Shown here: one piece after another, positions 18,431-26,466 of the stretch
How the letters are laid out: every line of letters starts with the position of its first letter
How positions within the stretch are numbered: position 1 is the stretch's first letter
Notes under the pieces: generated by a model
The model's input: only the letters and a program-made list of their open reading frames with translations
The model's database searches: none
What the model was told of the DNA's origin: nothing
Origin: Amorphoplanes friuliensis DSM 7358
GTDB taxonomy: Bacteria > Actinomycetota > Actinomycetes > Mycobacteriales > Micromonosporaceae
Direction: 5' to 3'
DNA: 64,000 nt
Assembly: GCF_000494755.1 (NCBI RefSeq)
Contig: NC_022657.1
Location: 2,456,001-2,520,000, forward strand
Program-made: the position numbers and the translations under genes

Positions 18431-19213
18431 ATGATGAGAAGGACCGGGGCCCGGGTAGCGGCGATTCTGCTCCTGGCGGTGGCCGCGCTGGGCGGCGTGC
18501 CGACGAGCGCCACCGCGGCCGGCCAGCACCAGAACGCCAACCTCTACGCGTACTGGAACTTCCACGGGCGTAACGGCTTCTGGAACGTCGACCAGCAGGT
18601 GCGGATCGCGCAGAAGGCGTCCTCCAGCTACTGGGCGATGAACTTCGGTTTCACCGCGACGCCGAGCGACGGCGGGTACATGGGGCTGCAGACCAACGGG
18701 CGGCGTTTCAACGGCAGCACCGGCGACACGGCGATCTTCTCGCTCTGGAATGCGACCGCCACCCGGGGAGCGAACTGCGGGCGCTTCGGCGGTGAGGGCA
18801 CCGGCCGGAGCTGCCGGATCGCCTACCCGATCAGCACGGGTGCCTACTACCGGATGCGGATCTGGCGGCTCGAGGCGGACTCCGCCGGTCAGTGGTGGGG
18901 AGCGTGGATCTTGAACCCTGCCACCGGCAGGGACAGCGCCATCGGCCAGATCCGGGTGCCGCGGGCGAAGAATCTGCTCACGACACCCATGAATTTCAGC
19001 GAGTACTTCGGGCCGGCGCGGACGTGTGACACCGTCCCGGTCTCGGTTGCGTACTTCACGCAACCGACCGCCAACTCACGCGGTGGCGGCCGGTACGACT
19101 ACGGCTCGGTGTTCTCTTCATCCCATCGGGGCTCGTGCACCGGCGGGTCCGTCCGGGTCGCCACCGTGGGTTCGACCAGGGCGGCGGTGATCCGGATGGG
19201 GGGCCGGCGCTGA
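18431..19213 (+). CDS. Secreted protein, possibly DUF3472-type
   Basis: 260 residues from ATG 18431 (GGGAGAAGC upstream). A clear signal peptide ends near ATAAG (about residue 30). The mature domain is beta-rich, with aromatic motifs NLYAYWNFHG, FGFTATPSDGGYMGLQ and FSEYFGPARTC, and contains cysteines suited to disulfides. The pattern recalls DUF3472 domains of secreted actinobacterial proteins, whose role is unknown. It converges on the aldo/keto reductase with a 3-bp gap and no terminator in between. Confidence 0.65.
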   Translation: MMRRTGARVAAILLLAVAALGGVPTSATAAGQHQNANLYAYWNFHGRNGFWNVDQQVRIAQKASSSYWAMNFGFTATPSDGGYMGLQTNGRRFNGSTGDTAIFSLWNATATRGANCGRFGGEGTGRSCRIAYPISTGAYYRMRIWRLEADSAGQWWGAWILNPATGRDSAIGQIRVPRAKNLLTTPMNFSEYFGPARTCDTVPVSVAYFTQPTANSRGGGRYDYGSVFSSSHRGSCTGGSVRVATVGSTRAAVIRMGGRR

Positions 19214-19216
19214 GAC

Positions 19217-20236
19217 CTAGATCGACCGGCTGCGCTGGTCGACGCCCAGGGCACCGTACGGGTAGTCGGGTGCGTGCAGGTCGCTCGCCTCGTCCAGCGC
19301 CGCGGTCTCGGCCGGGTCGAGGTGCAGGCCGGAGGCGCGCAGGTTGGTGTCGAGCTGGTCGAGGGTGCGGGCGCCGAGGATCGTCGACGTGACACCGGGG
19401 CGGTCGGTCACCCAGGCCAGCGCGACCTCGGCCATGGACACACCGCGGGCCTCGGCGACGCTCTGGACCGCGTCGATGATCTGCCAGGTGCGGTCGGTGC
19501 CGCGGCGTTCCCAGGCTTCCATGCCGCGGTTCGGGTCCTCGCCGAGGCGGGTCGCGCCGGTCGGGCGCTGGTCGCGGCGGTACTTGCCGGACAGCCAGCC
19601 GCCGCCGAGCGGGCTCCACGGCAGCAGGCCGAGACCGGCGTCGAGGGCCGCGGGCACGATCTCCCACTCGATCTCGCGGACCAGCAGGCTGTACTGCGGC
19701 TGCAGTGTCACCGGAAGGGCCAGGCCCAGCGATTTCGCCAGGTGGACGGCCTTGGTGAGCTGCCAGCCGGTGAAGTTCGAGAAGCCGTAGTAGCGGATCT
19801 TGCCCTGGCGCACGAACCCGTCGAGGGTCCGCAGGGTCTCCTCCAGCGGCGTCAGCGGATCCCAGGAGTGCGCCTGGTAGAGGTCGACGCTGTCGAGGCC
19901 GAGCCGGTCCAGCGACGCGTCGAGGGCCTGGGTGAGGTGACGCGCGGACAGGCCGTGGCCGTTGCGGTCGCTCGCCATCGGGAAGCGGCCCTTGGTCGCC
20001 AGCACCATCGGCGCGGTCACGTCGGTGCTGCGGGAGGCGTACCAGCGGCCGATGATGCGTTCGGACTCACCGGCGGAGTAGACGTCGGCGGTGTCGATGA
20101 AGGTGCCGCCGGCCTCGGCGAAACGATCCAGCTGGGCGTGCGACACCTCCTCGTCGGACTCGTCGCCGAAGGTCATCGTGCCCAGGCAGAGATGGGAGAC
20201 GGCGCAGCCGCTGCGCCCCAGGGTGCGATATTCCAT
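19217..20236 (-). CDS. Aldo/keto reductase
   Basis: 339 residues; ATG at 20236 with TAGGTT 6 nt upstream, which suggests a leaderless transcript. The Asp-Tyr-Lys-His tetrad is present: FIDTADVYSAGESE (Asp, Tyr), LATKG (Lys) and LYQAHSWD (His). The family reduces aldehydes and ketones with NADPH in the cytoplasm. The LGRSG start and the LGTMTFG motif place it with the YajO/Tas-like group. The substrate is unknown. Confidence 0.88.
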   Translation of the reverse strand: MEYRTLGRSGCAVSHLCLGTMTFGDESDEEVSHAQLDRFAEAGGTFIDTADVYSAGESERIIGRWYASRSTDVTAPMVLATKGRFPMASDRNGHGLSARHLTQALDASLDRLGLDSVDLYQAHSWDPLTPLEETLRTLDGFVRQGKIRYYGFSNFTGWQLTKAVHLAKSLGLALPVTLQPQYSLLVREIEWEIVPAALDAGLGLLPWSPLGGGWLSGKYRRDQRPTGATRLGEDPNRGMEAWERRGTDRTWQIIDAVQSVAEARGVSMAEVALAWVTDRPGVTSTILGARTLDQLDTNLRASGLHLDPAETAALDEASDLHAPDYPYGALGVDQRSRSI

Positions 20237-20245
20237 TCCTGCAAC

Positions 20246-21604
20246 CTACGCCGCGGCCGGCAGGTCCAGGCGGAAGGATCCGTCGACGTACCCGAGATCA
20301 CCGCCGTGCGCCGCGGCCAGGCCACGGGCGATCGGCAGGCCCAGTCCGGCGCCGCCGGTGTTGCGCGAGCGCGACGCGTCGCCGCGGCCGAAACGTTCGA
20401 AGATCAGGGTGCGTTCCGCGGGTGGGACACCCGGGCCGGTGTCGGCGACATCGAGCAGCACCCGGTCGCCGGAACGCCCGACCGTCACGGTCACCGTGCC
20501 GCCCGGCGGTGTCGCGTGGCGCGCGTTGTCGAGCAGGTTCGTCACGATCTGCCCGAGACGCACCGGGTCGCCGAGCACGACGACCGGTTCGGGCCCGGCG
20601 GACAGCACGAAGGTCAGCGCCGGTGCCAGGGTGCGGGCGCGGGCCAGCTCGGTTCCGGCCAGCTGCGCCAGGTCGACGCGTTCGACCGCGAGCTGCACGC
20701 CGCCCTGACCGAGGCGGGCCATCGTGAGCAGGTCGTCGACCAGCCGGGTGGCGCGGCGGGTCTCGCGGATCATCGCCACCGCGACCTGTTCGCGGGCGTC
20801 GCGGTCGAGTTCCTCGCGCAGCAGCAGCTCGGCGTTGGCCTGCAGACCGGCCATCGGCGTGCGCAGCTCGTGCGACGCATCGGCCAGAAAGGCGCGCATC
20901 CCGGCCTCCTTGGCCTCGAGCTCGTCCAGCATCGTGTCGAAGGCGGCGGCCGTGCGGCCCAGTTCCGAATCCGTACGCGGGTGGCCCAGCCGGCGTCCCC
21001 GGTCGCCGGCGGCGATCTGCCGGGCCAGACCCGTCATGTCCTCCAGTGGCCGCAGCGCCACCCGGGAGATGCGCGAGAGGGCGAGCCCGGCCAGCAGCAG
21101 CGCGAGCACACCACCGGCGACCTCGAAGACGATGAGCCGGTTGACCGCGTCGGTGATCTGCGTGGTGTCGAGGCTGAGCAACAGCACCTGGTTGCCGCGC
21201 AGCTGCGCCCGGACGAAGATCACGCTGCCCTGGCTCTGGACGGGCACGTTCGCCGTCGTGCGCGGCCGGATCGCGGGTGGCCCCCCGCCCGGGAAGCGGC
21301 GTCCGGGCGGTGCCGGGTCCGGGGCCGCGGCCACACAACCACCCCCGTCCGGTACGCACAGACGAGCCGTCACCCCGTCCCCGCGCAGCCGGTCGACGAG
21401 CTGCTGACCTTCGAGTTGCCCGTCGAGCTGCCGGGCGATCGCCACGCGGTCGGTGAGCCGGGTCCGCGCGTCGGCGTGCAACCGTGCGGACAGCGCCAGG
21501 TCGACCGCCGTGAAGAGCAGCACCAGGATGACGGTGAGCAGGGTGAGCACGGCCCAGGTGACACGGCCCCGCAACGACAGCGGCCGCAGGCGTGGTGTCC
21601 TCAC
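20246..21604 (-). CDS. Sensor histidine kinase (CutS-like)
   Basis: 452 residues. Order: membrane helix (about 15-36), extracytoplasmic sensor (about 37-155) with a Cys pair at 83 and 90, second helix (157-178), HAMP (180-232), HisKA with phospho-acceptor His245 in SHELRTP, and HATPase with N, G1 (DTGPGVP) and G2 (GAGLGL) boxes. It overlaps the response regulator gene by 4 bp, so the two are coupled. The two sensor cysteines recall the redox-sensing design described for streptomycete CutS, but orthology is inferred only. Confidence 0.88.
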   Translation of the reverse strand: MRTPRLRPLSLRGRVTWAVLTLLTVILVLLFTAVDLALSARLHADARTRLTDRVAIARQLDGQLEGQQLVDRLRGDGVTARLCVPDGGGCVAAAPDPAPPGRRFPGGGPPAIRPRTTANVPVQSQGSVIFVRAQLRGNQVLLLSLDTTQITDAVNRLIVFEVAGGVLALLLAGLALSRISRVALRPLEDMTGLARQIAAGDRGRRLGHPRTDSELGRTAAAFDTMLDELEAKEAGMRAFLADASHELRTPMAGLQANAELLLREELDRDAREQVAVAMIRETRRATRLVDDLLTMARLGQGGVQLAVERVDLAQLAGTELARARTLAPALTFVLSAGPEPVVVLGDPVRLGQIVTNLLDNARHATPPGGTVTVTVGRSGDRVLLDVADTGPGVPPAERTLIFERFGRGDASRSRNTGGAGLGLPIARGLAAAHGGDLGYVDGSFRLDLPAAA

Positions 21605-22266
21605 GGCCGCAACACGTAACCCAGCCCGCGGGCGGTGTGGATCAGGCGCGGGCCGTGCTGTTCGAGCTTGCGGCGCAGGGCGCTGACGTGGACCTCGACC
21701 AGGTTGGGGTCGTACTCGTCGTAACCCCAGACCTGGGTCAGCAGCTGCGTCTTGGACAGGATCCGGCCCCGGTGCCCGGCCAGGTACGCCAGCAGCTTGA
21801 ACTCGGTCGCGGTCAGGTCCAGGGCCGCCTCGGCGCGGACGGCCACCCGGGCGTCCTCGTCGACGACCAGGTCACCGACCTGCACGGCCGACGGCACCCG
21901 CCCGAGGCGCCGCAGGATTGCCGAGACCCGCGCCAGCACCTCGACGATCGCGAAAGGCTTGACCACGTAGTCGTCGGCGCCGGCGGCAAATCCGCGCAGA
22001 CGGTCGTCCATCGCGTCGCGGGCGGTCACCATCAGCACCGCGCAGTCGCTGCGATTGCGCAGGACTCCGGCCAGCGCAAACCCGTCGCGCCCGCCGGGCA
22101 GCTGGACGTCGAGCAGGGCCAGGTCGGGCCGGAAACCGTCGACGACGTCCTCGAAACCGGCACCGTCGGCACATTCGCGGACCTCGTGGCCGGCGGCGCG
22201 CAGGGCGGCCGCCAGAGGCGCGCGGATCGCGTCCTCGTCCTCGACGACCAGCACTCTTGCGACCAT
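21601..22266 (-). CDS. OmpR-family response regulator (CutR-like)
   Basis: 221 residues. The receiver domain has phospho-acceptor Asp within LALLDVQLPG and Lys in VVKPFA; the C-terminal winged helix ends TARGLGYVLRP, as in OmpR/PhoB regulators. It is first in a two-gene operon with the kinase. The divergent intergenic region contains two pairs of 6-bp repeats spaced at 11 bp (22310-22354), the geometry bound by OmpR-type dimers, so it probably controls itself and the divergent DUF5666 gene. Confidence 0.9.
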   Translation of the reverse strand: MVARVLVVEDEDAIRAPLAAALRAAGHEVRECADGAGFEDVVDGFRPDLALLDVQLPGGRDGFALAGVLRNRSDCAVLMVTARDAMDDRLRGFAAGADDYVVKPFAIVEVLARVSAILRRLGRVPSAVQVGDLVVDEDARVAVRAEAALDLTATEFKLLAYLAGHRGRILSKTQLLTQVWGYDEYDPNLVEVHVSALRRKLEQHGPRLIHTARGLGYVLRP

Positions 22267-22309
22267 CGCTCCAGTATCCGCGGATCTCTGTGAGCCACAC
22301 GCGGCGAAG

Positions 22310-22354
22310 CTGAAGAGGACCTGAAGAACCGGCCCGGTTCAGGCCCGCTTCAGG
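22310..22354. promoter_or_regulatory. Paired direct-repeat operator of OmpR type
   Basis: CTGAAG occurs at 22310-22315 and 22321-22326, and TTCAGG at 22338-22343 and 22349-22354. Each pair has an exact 11-bp period, and the pairs point in opposite directions. The layout suits one regulator dimer per promoter of the divergent two-component and DUF5666 genes. Confidence 0.55.
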
Positions 22355-22405
22355 TTCCGCGGCGAATCTCGGTACTGCACAAGAACCCGAGCACCTGGAG
22401 GAGTT

Positions 22406-22969
22406 TTGTCACCGAACCTCAGCAAGCGCCGGGCGCGCAGGATCGCGATTGTCGTCGCCCTCGGCGGCGCGCTGGCCCTGGGAGCCGCCGGTCTGGCGCA
22501 GGCCGCCGACGTGCCGAAGCCGTCCGGTTCCGCCGGCCCGTCGGGAGCACGGCAGGCTCCCGACGAGGTGCACGGTCCCCGCGAGCACAAGCCGCACCTC
22601 GGCGGCACGGTCAAGTCGATCACCGACACCCAGATCATGATCACCGACCGGGACGGCTTCACCCGCCAGATCAACATCACCGCCAAGCCGGACGGGGTGG
22701 CGGTCGGCTCCTGGGTCCACGCCGAGGGCACCGTGAACGCCGACGGCGTCTCGCTCGACGCCACCTCGGTGATGGTTGCCCCGGAGGGTGCCGGCCCGCG
22801 TGGCTTCGGTCCCGGTCACCGGGGCGGACCCGGCGGACCCGGCGGACCCGGCGGACCCGGTCGTTTCGGCGGTCCTCGCGGCGAAGGCGTCGCGCCTCCG
22901 GCACCCGGTGGATCGGCGCCGGCACCGAGCGGATCAGCACCGGCACCGGTGCCGTCGGCCGGCAAGTAA
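22406..22969 (+). CDS. Secreted DUF5666-domain protein with Gly/Pro-rich tail
   Basis: 187 residues from a TTG at 22406 behind GGAGGAG. A signal peptide ends near AQAAD (about residue 34). Residues 65-120 form one OB-like DUF5666 domain (GGTVKSITDTQIMITD ... SWVHAEGTV). The tail is low complexity, with GGP repeats from four tandem GCGGACCCG units at 22824-22859, then a Pro/Ser/Ala stretch. It is divergent from the two-component system and probably its target. A cell-wall or periplasm-like location is inferred from the signal peptide. Confidence 0.75.
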   Translation: MSPNLSKRRARRIAIVVALGGALALGAAGLAQAADVPKPSGSAGPSGARQAPDEVHGPREHKPHLGGTVKSITDTQIMITDRDGFTRQINITAKPDGVAVGSWVHAEGTVNADGVSLDATSVMVAPEGAGPRGFGPGHRGGPGGPGGPGGPGRFGGPRGEGVAPPAPGGSAPAPSGSAPAPVPSAGK

Positions 22970-22980
22970 GAAGAGAAAGG

Positions 22981-23025
22981 GCCGGTGGTCCAAGCGGAGG
23001 CTCTCGATCCGCTTGAACCACCGGC
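22981..23025. terminator. Bidirectional terminator between DUF5666 and trpEG genes
   Basis: A stem of 9 plus 8 bp with one mismatch (GCCGGTGGT and CAAGCGGA with complements at 23008-23025) encloses a 9-nt loop. It lies between two convergent genes, 11 bp from each stop region. Confidence 0.8.
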
Positions 23026-23035
23026 ATCTCTATCG

Positions 23036-24841
23036 CTACCCGGTCACCGCGGTACTAACCGTCCGGGAGAGAAGTGGTGGAAGAAGTTCTGCCAGGACGG
23101 TGACGCCGTCCGCGCTGAGCACCGACTCCGGATGGAACTGCACGCCGGCAAAACCGGTTCCGCGCAGGGCATGCACCGTGCCGTCGGCCGGGTCGACGGC
23201 CAGTTCGACACCGTCGGCGTCGCCGGCCAGAGCCGTGAAACTCGAATAGAACCCGACCCGGCGCACGCTGCCGAACAGGTCGATGTCGCGGGCCACTCCC
23301 TGGTACGGCGTGACGCGGCGGTGCAGTCGCAGGCCCAGTGCCGACGCGAGGATCTGGTGGCCGAGGCAGACCGCCAGCAGTGGCTGCCGGGCCGCCAGGA
23401 GCTCGTCGACCAGGCCGCGCAGCCGTACCATCTTGGGGTCGCCTGAGGCGGGATCGCCCGGGCCGGGGCCGACGATCACCAGGTCGGCGTCGGGGACGAC
23501 CGGCACCGTCCACGGCACCACGGTCACGGTCAGGCCGAGCGCGCGCAGCTGGTGGGCCAGCATCGCGGTGAAGGTGTCCTCGTTGTCGACGATGACCGCG
23601 GTCCGCCCGTCGAGTTCCGGCACGGTCAGGGCGCCCGGGAGGCGCTGGTCCAGCCAGAATCGCGCCAGGCCGTCGTTGCGTGCTGCCAGGGCCGCCAGCA
23701 CCTCGGGGGACTCCGCTTCCGGGCGTACCGTGGGAAGAGCGGAGGCACCCAGGGCGGCCAGGACGCCGGCGGCCTTGGTGTGGGTCTCGGCGATCTCGCC
23801 GGCCGTGGTCGAGTGGCGGACCAGCGTCGCGCCGACCGGCACCCGCAGCTGACCGGCGGGGGAGAGCTCGGCTGTGCGGATCAGGATCGGCGCATCGAGA
23901 GTCTGGCGCCCGGCGCTGTCGTGGCCGAGCAGCGCGAGCACACCGGCGTAGTAACCGCGGCCGCGGCGCTCGTGACGGGCGATCACCCGGCAGGCGTTCT
24001 CCAGCGGGCTGCCGGTGACGGTCGGGGCGAACATCGTCTCGCGCAGCACCTCACGCACGTCGAGCGAACCCTTGCCGGCCAGCAGGTACTCGGTGTGGGT
24101 CAGGTGGGCCATGCGTTTGAGGTAGGGGCCGACGACCTGCCCGCCGTGCTCGGCCACCGCCGCCATCATCTTGAGCTCCTCGTCGAGCACCATGTAGAGC
24201 TCCTCGATCTCCTTGCGGTCGGCCAGGAAGTCGACCAGCTCGCGGGTCCCGTCGTGGCGGAACGTGCCGGAGATCGGGTTCATCATGGTCAGCCCGTCGG
24301 CCACACTGACGTGCCGTTCCGGGGTCGCGCCGACCAGCGTGCGGGTGCCGGTGTGCACCAGGAACGTCCAGTAGGCGCCCTGTTCGGCGGTGAGCAGGTT
24401 GCGGAACGCGGCCCGTGCGGTGTCGAGCGGATCGCCGTCGACCGAGGCCGTGAAGACGCGGTGGATCACGAAGTTGGCACCCTCGCCGTGGCCGATCTCG
24501 TCGCGCAGCACCCGCGACACGATCTCGCCGTACGCGTCGTCGGTGATGTCGAAAGCGCCGTCGCGCAGCGCTACCGGTGTGGTCGGCAGACTGTCGATGA
24601 TCTCGGCCAGCGGCCGGGTCGTGTGCGCGGAGATCTGCAGACATTCCAGGGGTGCGCCGTCGTCGACGCAGTCGAAGCCGCGCTCGGTGATCTGCCGGAA
24701 CGGGATCAGCGCGAGGGTCTGTGGACCTTCCCGGCCGGGCGTCAGGGGGATGTCGGCGAGCGTCCCGACGGTGACGACCTCGCCTTCGAGCACGTCCACG
24801 TGATCGGCGCCGTCACGGTGCAGCAGGGCGAAGGGCTTCAT
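23036..24841 (-). CDS. trpEG: Fused anthranilate synthase TrpE-TrpG (PhzE-like)
   Basis: 601 residues. Residues 1-390 form the chorismate-binding component, with PISGTFRHDGTREL, DEELKMMAAVAEHGG and ETMFAPTVTGSPLENACR patterns. Residues 410-595 are a class I glutamine amidotransferase with nucleophile Cys in AVCLGHQI and a His/Glu pair in GVQFHPES. The family includes PhzE (aminodeoxyisochorismate synthase) and streptomycete TrpEG fusions. The Trp-codon attenuator directly upstream argues for anthranilate made for tryptophan or a Trp-derived metabolite. No phenazine or other trp gene is adjacent. Monocistronic. Confidence 0.82.
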   Translation of the reverse strand: MKPFALLHRDGADHVDVLEGEVVTVGTLADIPLTPGREGPQTLALIPFRQITERGFDCVDDGAPLECLQISAHTTRPLAEIIDSLPTTPVALRDGAFDITDDAYGEIVSRVLRDEIGHGEGANFVIHRVFTASVDGDPLDTARAAFRNLLTAEQGAYWTFLVHTGTRTLVGATPERHVSVADGLTMMNPISGTFRHDGTRELVDFLADRKEIEELYMVLDEELKMMAAVAEHGGQVVGPYLKRMAHLTHTEYLLAGKGSLDVREVLRETMFAPTVTGSPLENACRVIARHERRGRGYYAGVLALLGHDSAGRQTLDAPILIRTAELSPAGQLRVPVGATLVRHSTTAGEIAETHTKAAGVLAALGASALPTVRPEAESPEVLAALAARNDGLARFWLDQRLPGALTVPELDGRTAVIVDNEDTFTAMLAHQLRALGLTVTVVPWTVPVVPDADLVIVGPGPGDPASGDPKMVRLRGLVDELLAARQPLLAVCLGHQILASALGLRLHRRVTPYQGVARDIDLFGSVRRVGFYSSFTALAGDADGVELAVDPADGTVHALRGTGFAGVQFHPESVLSADGVTVLAELLPPLLSRTVSTAVTG

Positions 24842-24887
24842 GGTTCTCCTCGGTCAGGGCTGACCGCCGCCGAGGATCTGGCCACAC

Positions 24888-24914
24888 AAAAAAGGCCGCC
24901 TCGGGGAGGCGGCC
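24888..24914 (-). terminator. Attenuator (rho-independent terminator) before trpEG
   Basis: On the minus strand a 9-bp perfect GGCCGCCTC/GAGGCGGCC stem with a 3-nt loop is followed by six T residues (A-tract 24888-24893 on plus). It lies between the leader peptide and trpEG. An upstream GGCGGCC segment (24945-24951) can pair with the first arm as antiterminator. Confidence 0.88.
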
Positions 24915-24926
24915 GCGGTGGTGAAG

Positions 24927-24989
24927 TTACGCGCGGGTGGGTGTGGCCGCCGGGTCGGCGGGCCACCACATGCTCAATCGCGCGTGCAT
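24927..24989 (-). CDS. Trp leader peptide (20 aa) of the attenuator
   Basis: A 20-codon ORF starts at ATG 24989 with an AAGGTGA ribosome-binding site and carries adjacent Trp codons at residues 8-9 (24963-24968). The Trp codons lie in the first arm of a CCGCCG/CGGCGG hairpin. When charged tRNA-Trp is scarce, a stalled ribosome would block that hairpin, free GGCGGCC to pair with the terminator arm, and allow trpEG transcription. This is the classical ribosome-mediated design reported for Streptomyces trpE genes. Confidence 0.88.
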   Translation of the reverse strand: MHARLSMWWPADPAATPTRA

Positions 24990-24999
24990 GGCGGTCACC

Positions 25000-25551
25000 T
25001 TACGGCCCGTCGCGGTAACAGCGCCAGCTTCTCGGGTCGGATTCGTCGCCGAGATCGGCCCAGGCGGCCGCGCCGTAGCGGTGGCGGCACATCGCGTCCA
25101 TGTCCACGGCGGTGTTCCCTTGACCCAGCCGGGCGCAGACCCAGCCGTCGGCGGTCGACGCGGCGAGGGTGAGGCCGCCGTAGGTCGCCCGGCAGTAGGC
25201 ACCGACGAGGTCGGGCAGGCCGGCTTTGTCCGCGGGCCCGAGCAGGACCGGGGCGGGGGTGGCCTTACGCGCCTGACGGACCGCTCGCAGAACGCCCGGC
25301 GACCCGACCGGTGCCGGGGTCGCGATCACGGTAGGCAGCGGCGGAATCGAGATCACCGGCAGAGCCACCGGGTTCGCCGGCTGTTCCGGCTCTCGCATCA
25401 GCAACGGGCTGAGCGCACCCAGGATCAACAGCACGGCCGTCACCACGAGTAACTTCCGGCGCCGTGGGTGGGCGACAGTCACCCCGGCATGGCGGGGAGC
25501 CGCCGTACGCAACGCGACCAGCCTGCCGACACCTCCGGCCCGGTGCGACAC
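25000..25551 (-). CDS. Membrane-anchored protein with C-terminal Cys-containing ectodomain
   Basis: 183 residues from GTG 25551, chosen for its AGGGGGAG ribosome-binding site; a frame-extended GTG at 25584 overlaps a hairpin. One membrane helix (about residues 33-52) follows a basic N-terminus. Next come a Pro/Val-rich linker (about 55-90) and a small domain with four Cys (in GAYCRATYGG, GWVCARLG, DAMCRHRYG and SWRCYRDG) that probably form two disulfides outside the cell. Unknown function. It ends 11 bp before the trp leader, whose promoter must therefore lie within or upstream of this gene. Confidence 0.65.
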   Translation of the reverse strand: MSHRAGGVGRLVALRTAAPRHAGVTVAHPRRRKLLVVTAVLLILGALSPLLMREPEQPANPVALPVISIPPLPTVIATPAPVGSPGVLRAVRQARKATPAPVLLGPADKAGLPDLVGAYCRATYGGLTLAASTADGWVCARLGQGNTAVDMDAMCRHRYGAAAWADLGDESDPRSWRCYRDGP

Positions 25552-25574
25552 GACTCCCCCTTTTCCCTGCTGAT

Positions 25575-25604
25575 GCTCACCCACAGTAATTGCTGCGGGT
25601 GAGC
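25575..25604 (-). terminator. Hairpin after the 79-aa gene
   Basis: GCTCACCC (25575-25582) pairs with GGGTGAGC (25597-25604), and an inner CAG/CTG extends the stem after one mismatch. It lies downstream of the minus-strand gene ending at 25646. Confidence 0.5.
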
Positions 25605-25645
25605 AGAGCGTCAGGCGAAGGGTCAGGCGCGGACCGTACGGACGG

Positions 25646-25885
25646 TCAGGCGGCGGCGAACGCCCGGCGCACCGCGGTACGGGCCCACTGCATGCGGCCC
25701 AGCGCGCAGTCCGGGTGCTCGCCGAACTCCTGGGCGACCAGCGCGGCGCAGCCGTTCTCGCCCAGCCGGCCCACCGTCTCGGACACGGCCTCGCGGATCA
25801 GCTCGGCCGTCGGTTGCTGGGAACGCTGCAGGTCGGAGACGAACAACGCTTCGGTGCGGACATCGTCGGTGTGGATCGCGGTCAT
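25646..25885 (-). CDS. Conserved small actinobacterial protein (79 aa)
   Basis: ATG at 25885 behind AAGAGGA; the longer frame to 25933 is not needed. The helical protein has segments TEALFVSDLQRSQ, AAVSETVGRLGENGCAALVAQEFGEHPD-like spacing (seen here as EAVSETVGRLGENG then CAALVAQEFGEHPD) and a final RMQWARTAVRRAFA. Similar small proteins are widespread in Streptomyces and relatives and remain uncharacterised. It is divergent from the response regulator at 26077. Confidence 0.65.
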   Translation of the reverse strand: MTAIHTDDVRTEALFVSDLQRSQQPTAELIREAVSETVGRLGENGCAALVAQEFGEHPDCALGRMQWARTAVRRAFAAA

Positions 25886-26076
25886 CGGGTCCTCTTGCCG
25901 TTCGGGTCGCGTCGGGTGCTGGGAACAGCACACCCGGGCGAGGCTGCGACAGCGGCTGCGCGCCAGTTGCCATGCGGTTGCGCCGAGCGGCAGTCACACA
26001 GCGGACTAACGGGATATCGTGCGAATTAGTAGCGAAAAGCAGGCCGGGCATTTCCGCGCGGCCGCGACGGGGGGAA

Positions 26077-26457
26077 ATGGCCGTGACGGTGGTCCTGGTC
26101 GCCGACGACGACGCCGACATCCGTGATCTGGTGGCGTTCAAGCTCGAGCAGGCCGGCCTCGAGGTGATCGCGGTCGAGGACGGGCAGGCGGCGGTCGAGC
26201 AGGCACGGGCCAAACTGCCCACCCTCGCGGTCCTGGACGTCTCGATGCCCGGGCTCTCCGGAATCGACGTGTGCCGGATGCTGCGGGCCGACCCCTCGAC
26301 CGCCGGAATGCTGATCATCATGCTGACCGCCCGGGTCCAGGAGCAGGACGTCGAGGGCGGATTCAGCGCGGGCGCCGACGACTACGTGACCAAACCCTTC
26401 AGTCCGCGTGAGCTGGTGTCGCGGATCCAGGCGCTGCTGAGCCGGGCCCGGGCCTGA
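26077..26457 (+). CDS. Stand-alone receiver-domain response regulator
   Basis: 126 residues from ATG 26077 (GGGGAA upstream), one receiver domain only. Acidic pocket D10/D11, phospho-acceptor D54 in VLDVSMPG, T84 and K106 in TKPFSP are all present. There is no output domain, so it acts as a CheY/Spo0F-like relay or binds partners. The histidine kinase begins 9 bp later and is co-transcribed. It resembles the single-domain regulator at 45809 closely, pointing to a duplicated system. Confidence 0.85.
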   Translation: MAVTVVLVADDDADIRDLVAFKLEQAGLEVIAVEDGQAAVEQARAKLPTLAVLDVSMPGLSGIDVCRMLRADPSTAGMLIIMLTARVQEQDVEGGFSAGADDYVTKPFSPRELVSRIQALLSRARA

Positions 26458-26466
26458 CACCGGCCC

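Noticed and set aside
19274..21619. 781-aa plus-strand frame across the AKR and kinase genes
   Set aside because: It is antisense to two well-recognised genes and shows no domain.
22824..22859. Tandem 9-bp repeats as a possible CRISPR or satellite
   Set aside because: Four copies of GCGGACCCG are in frame and simply encode a GGP-type low-complexity tail of the secreted protein.
23036..24841. Phenazine PhzE as the firm name of the fused gene
   Set aside because: No phz genes are adjacent and the Trp attenuator favours anthranilate synthesis; kept only as an alternative.
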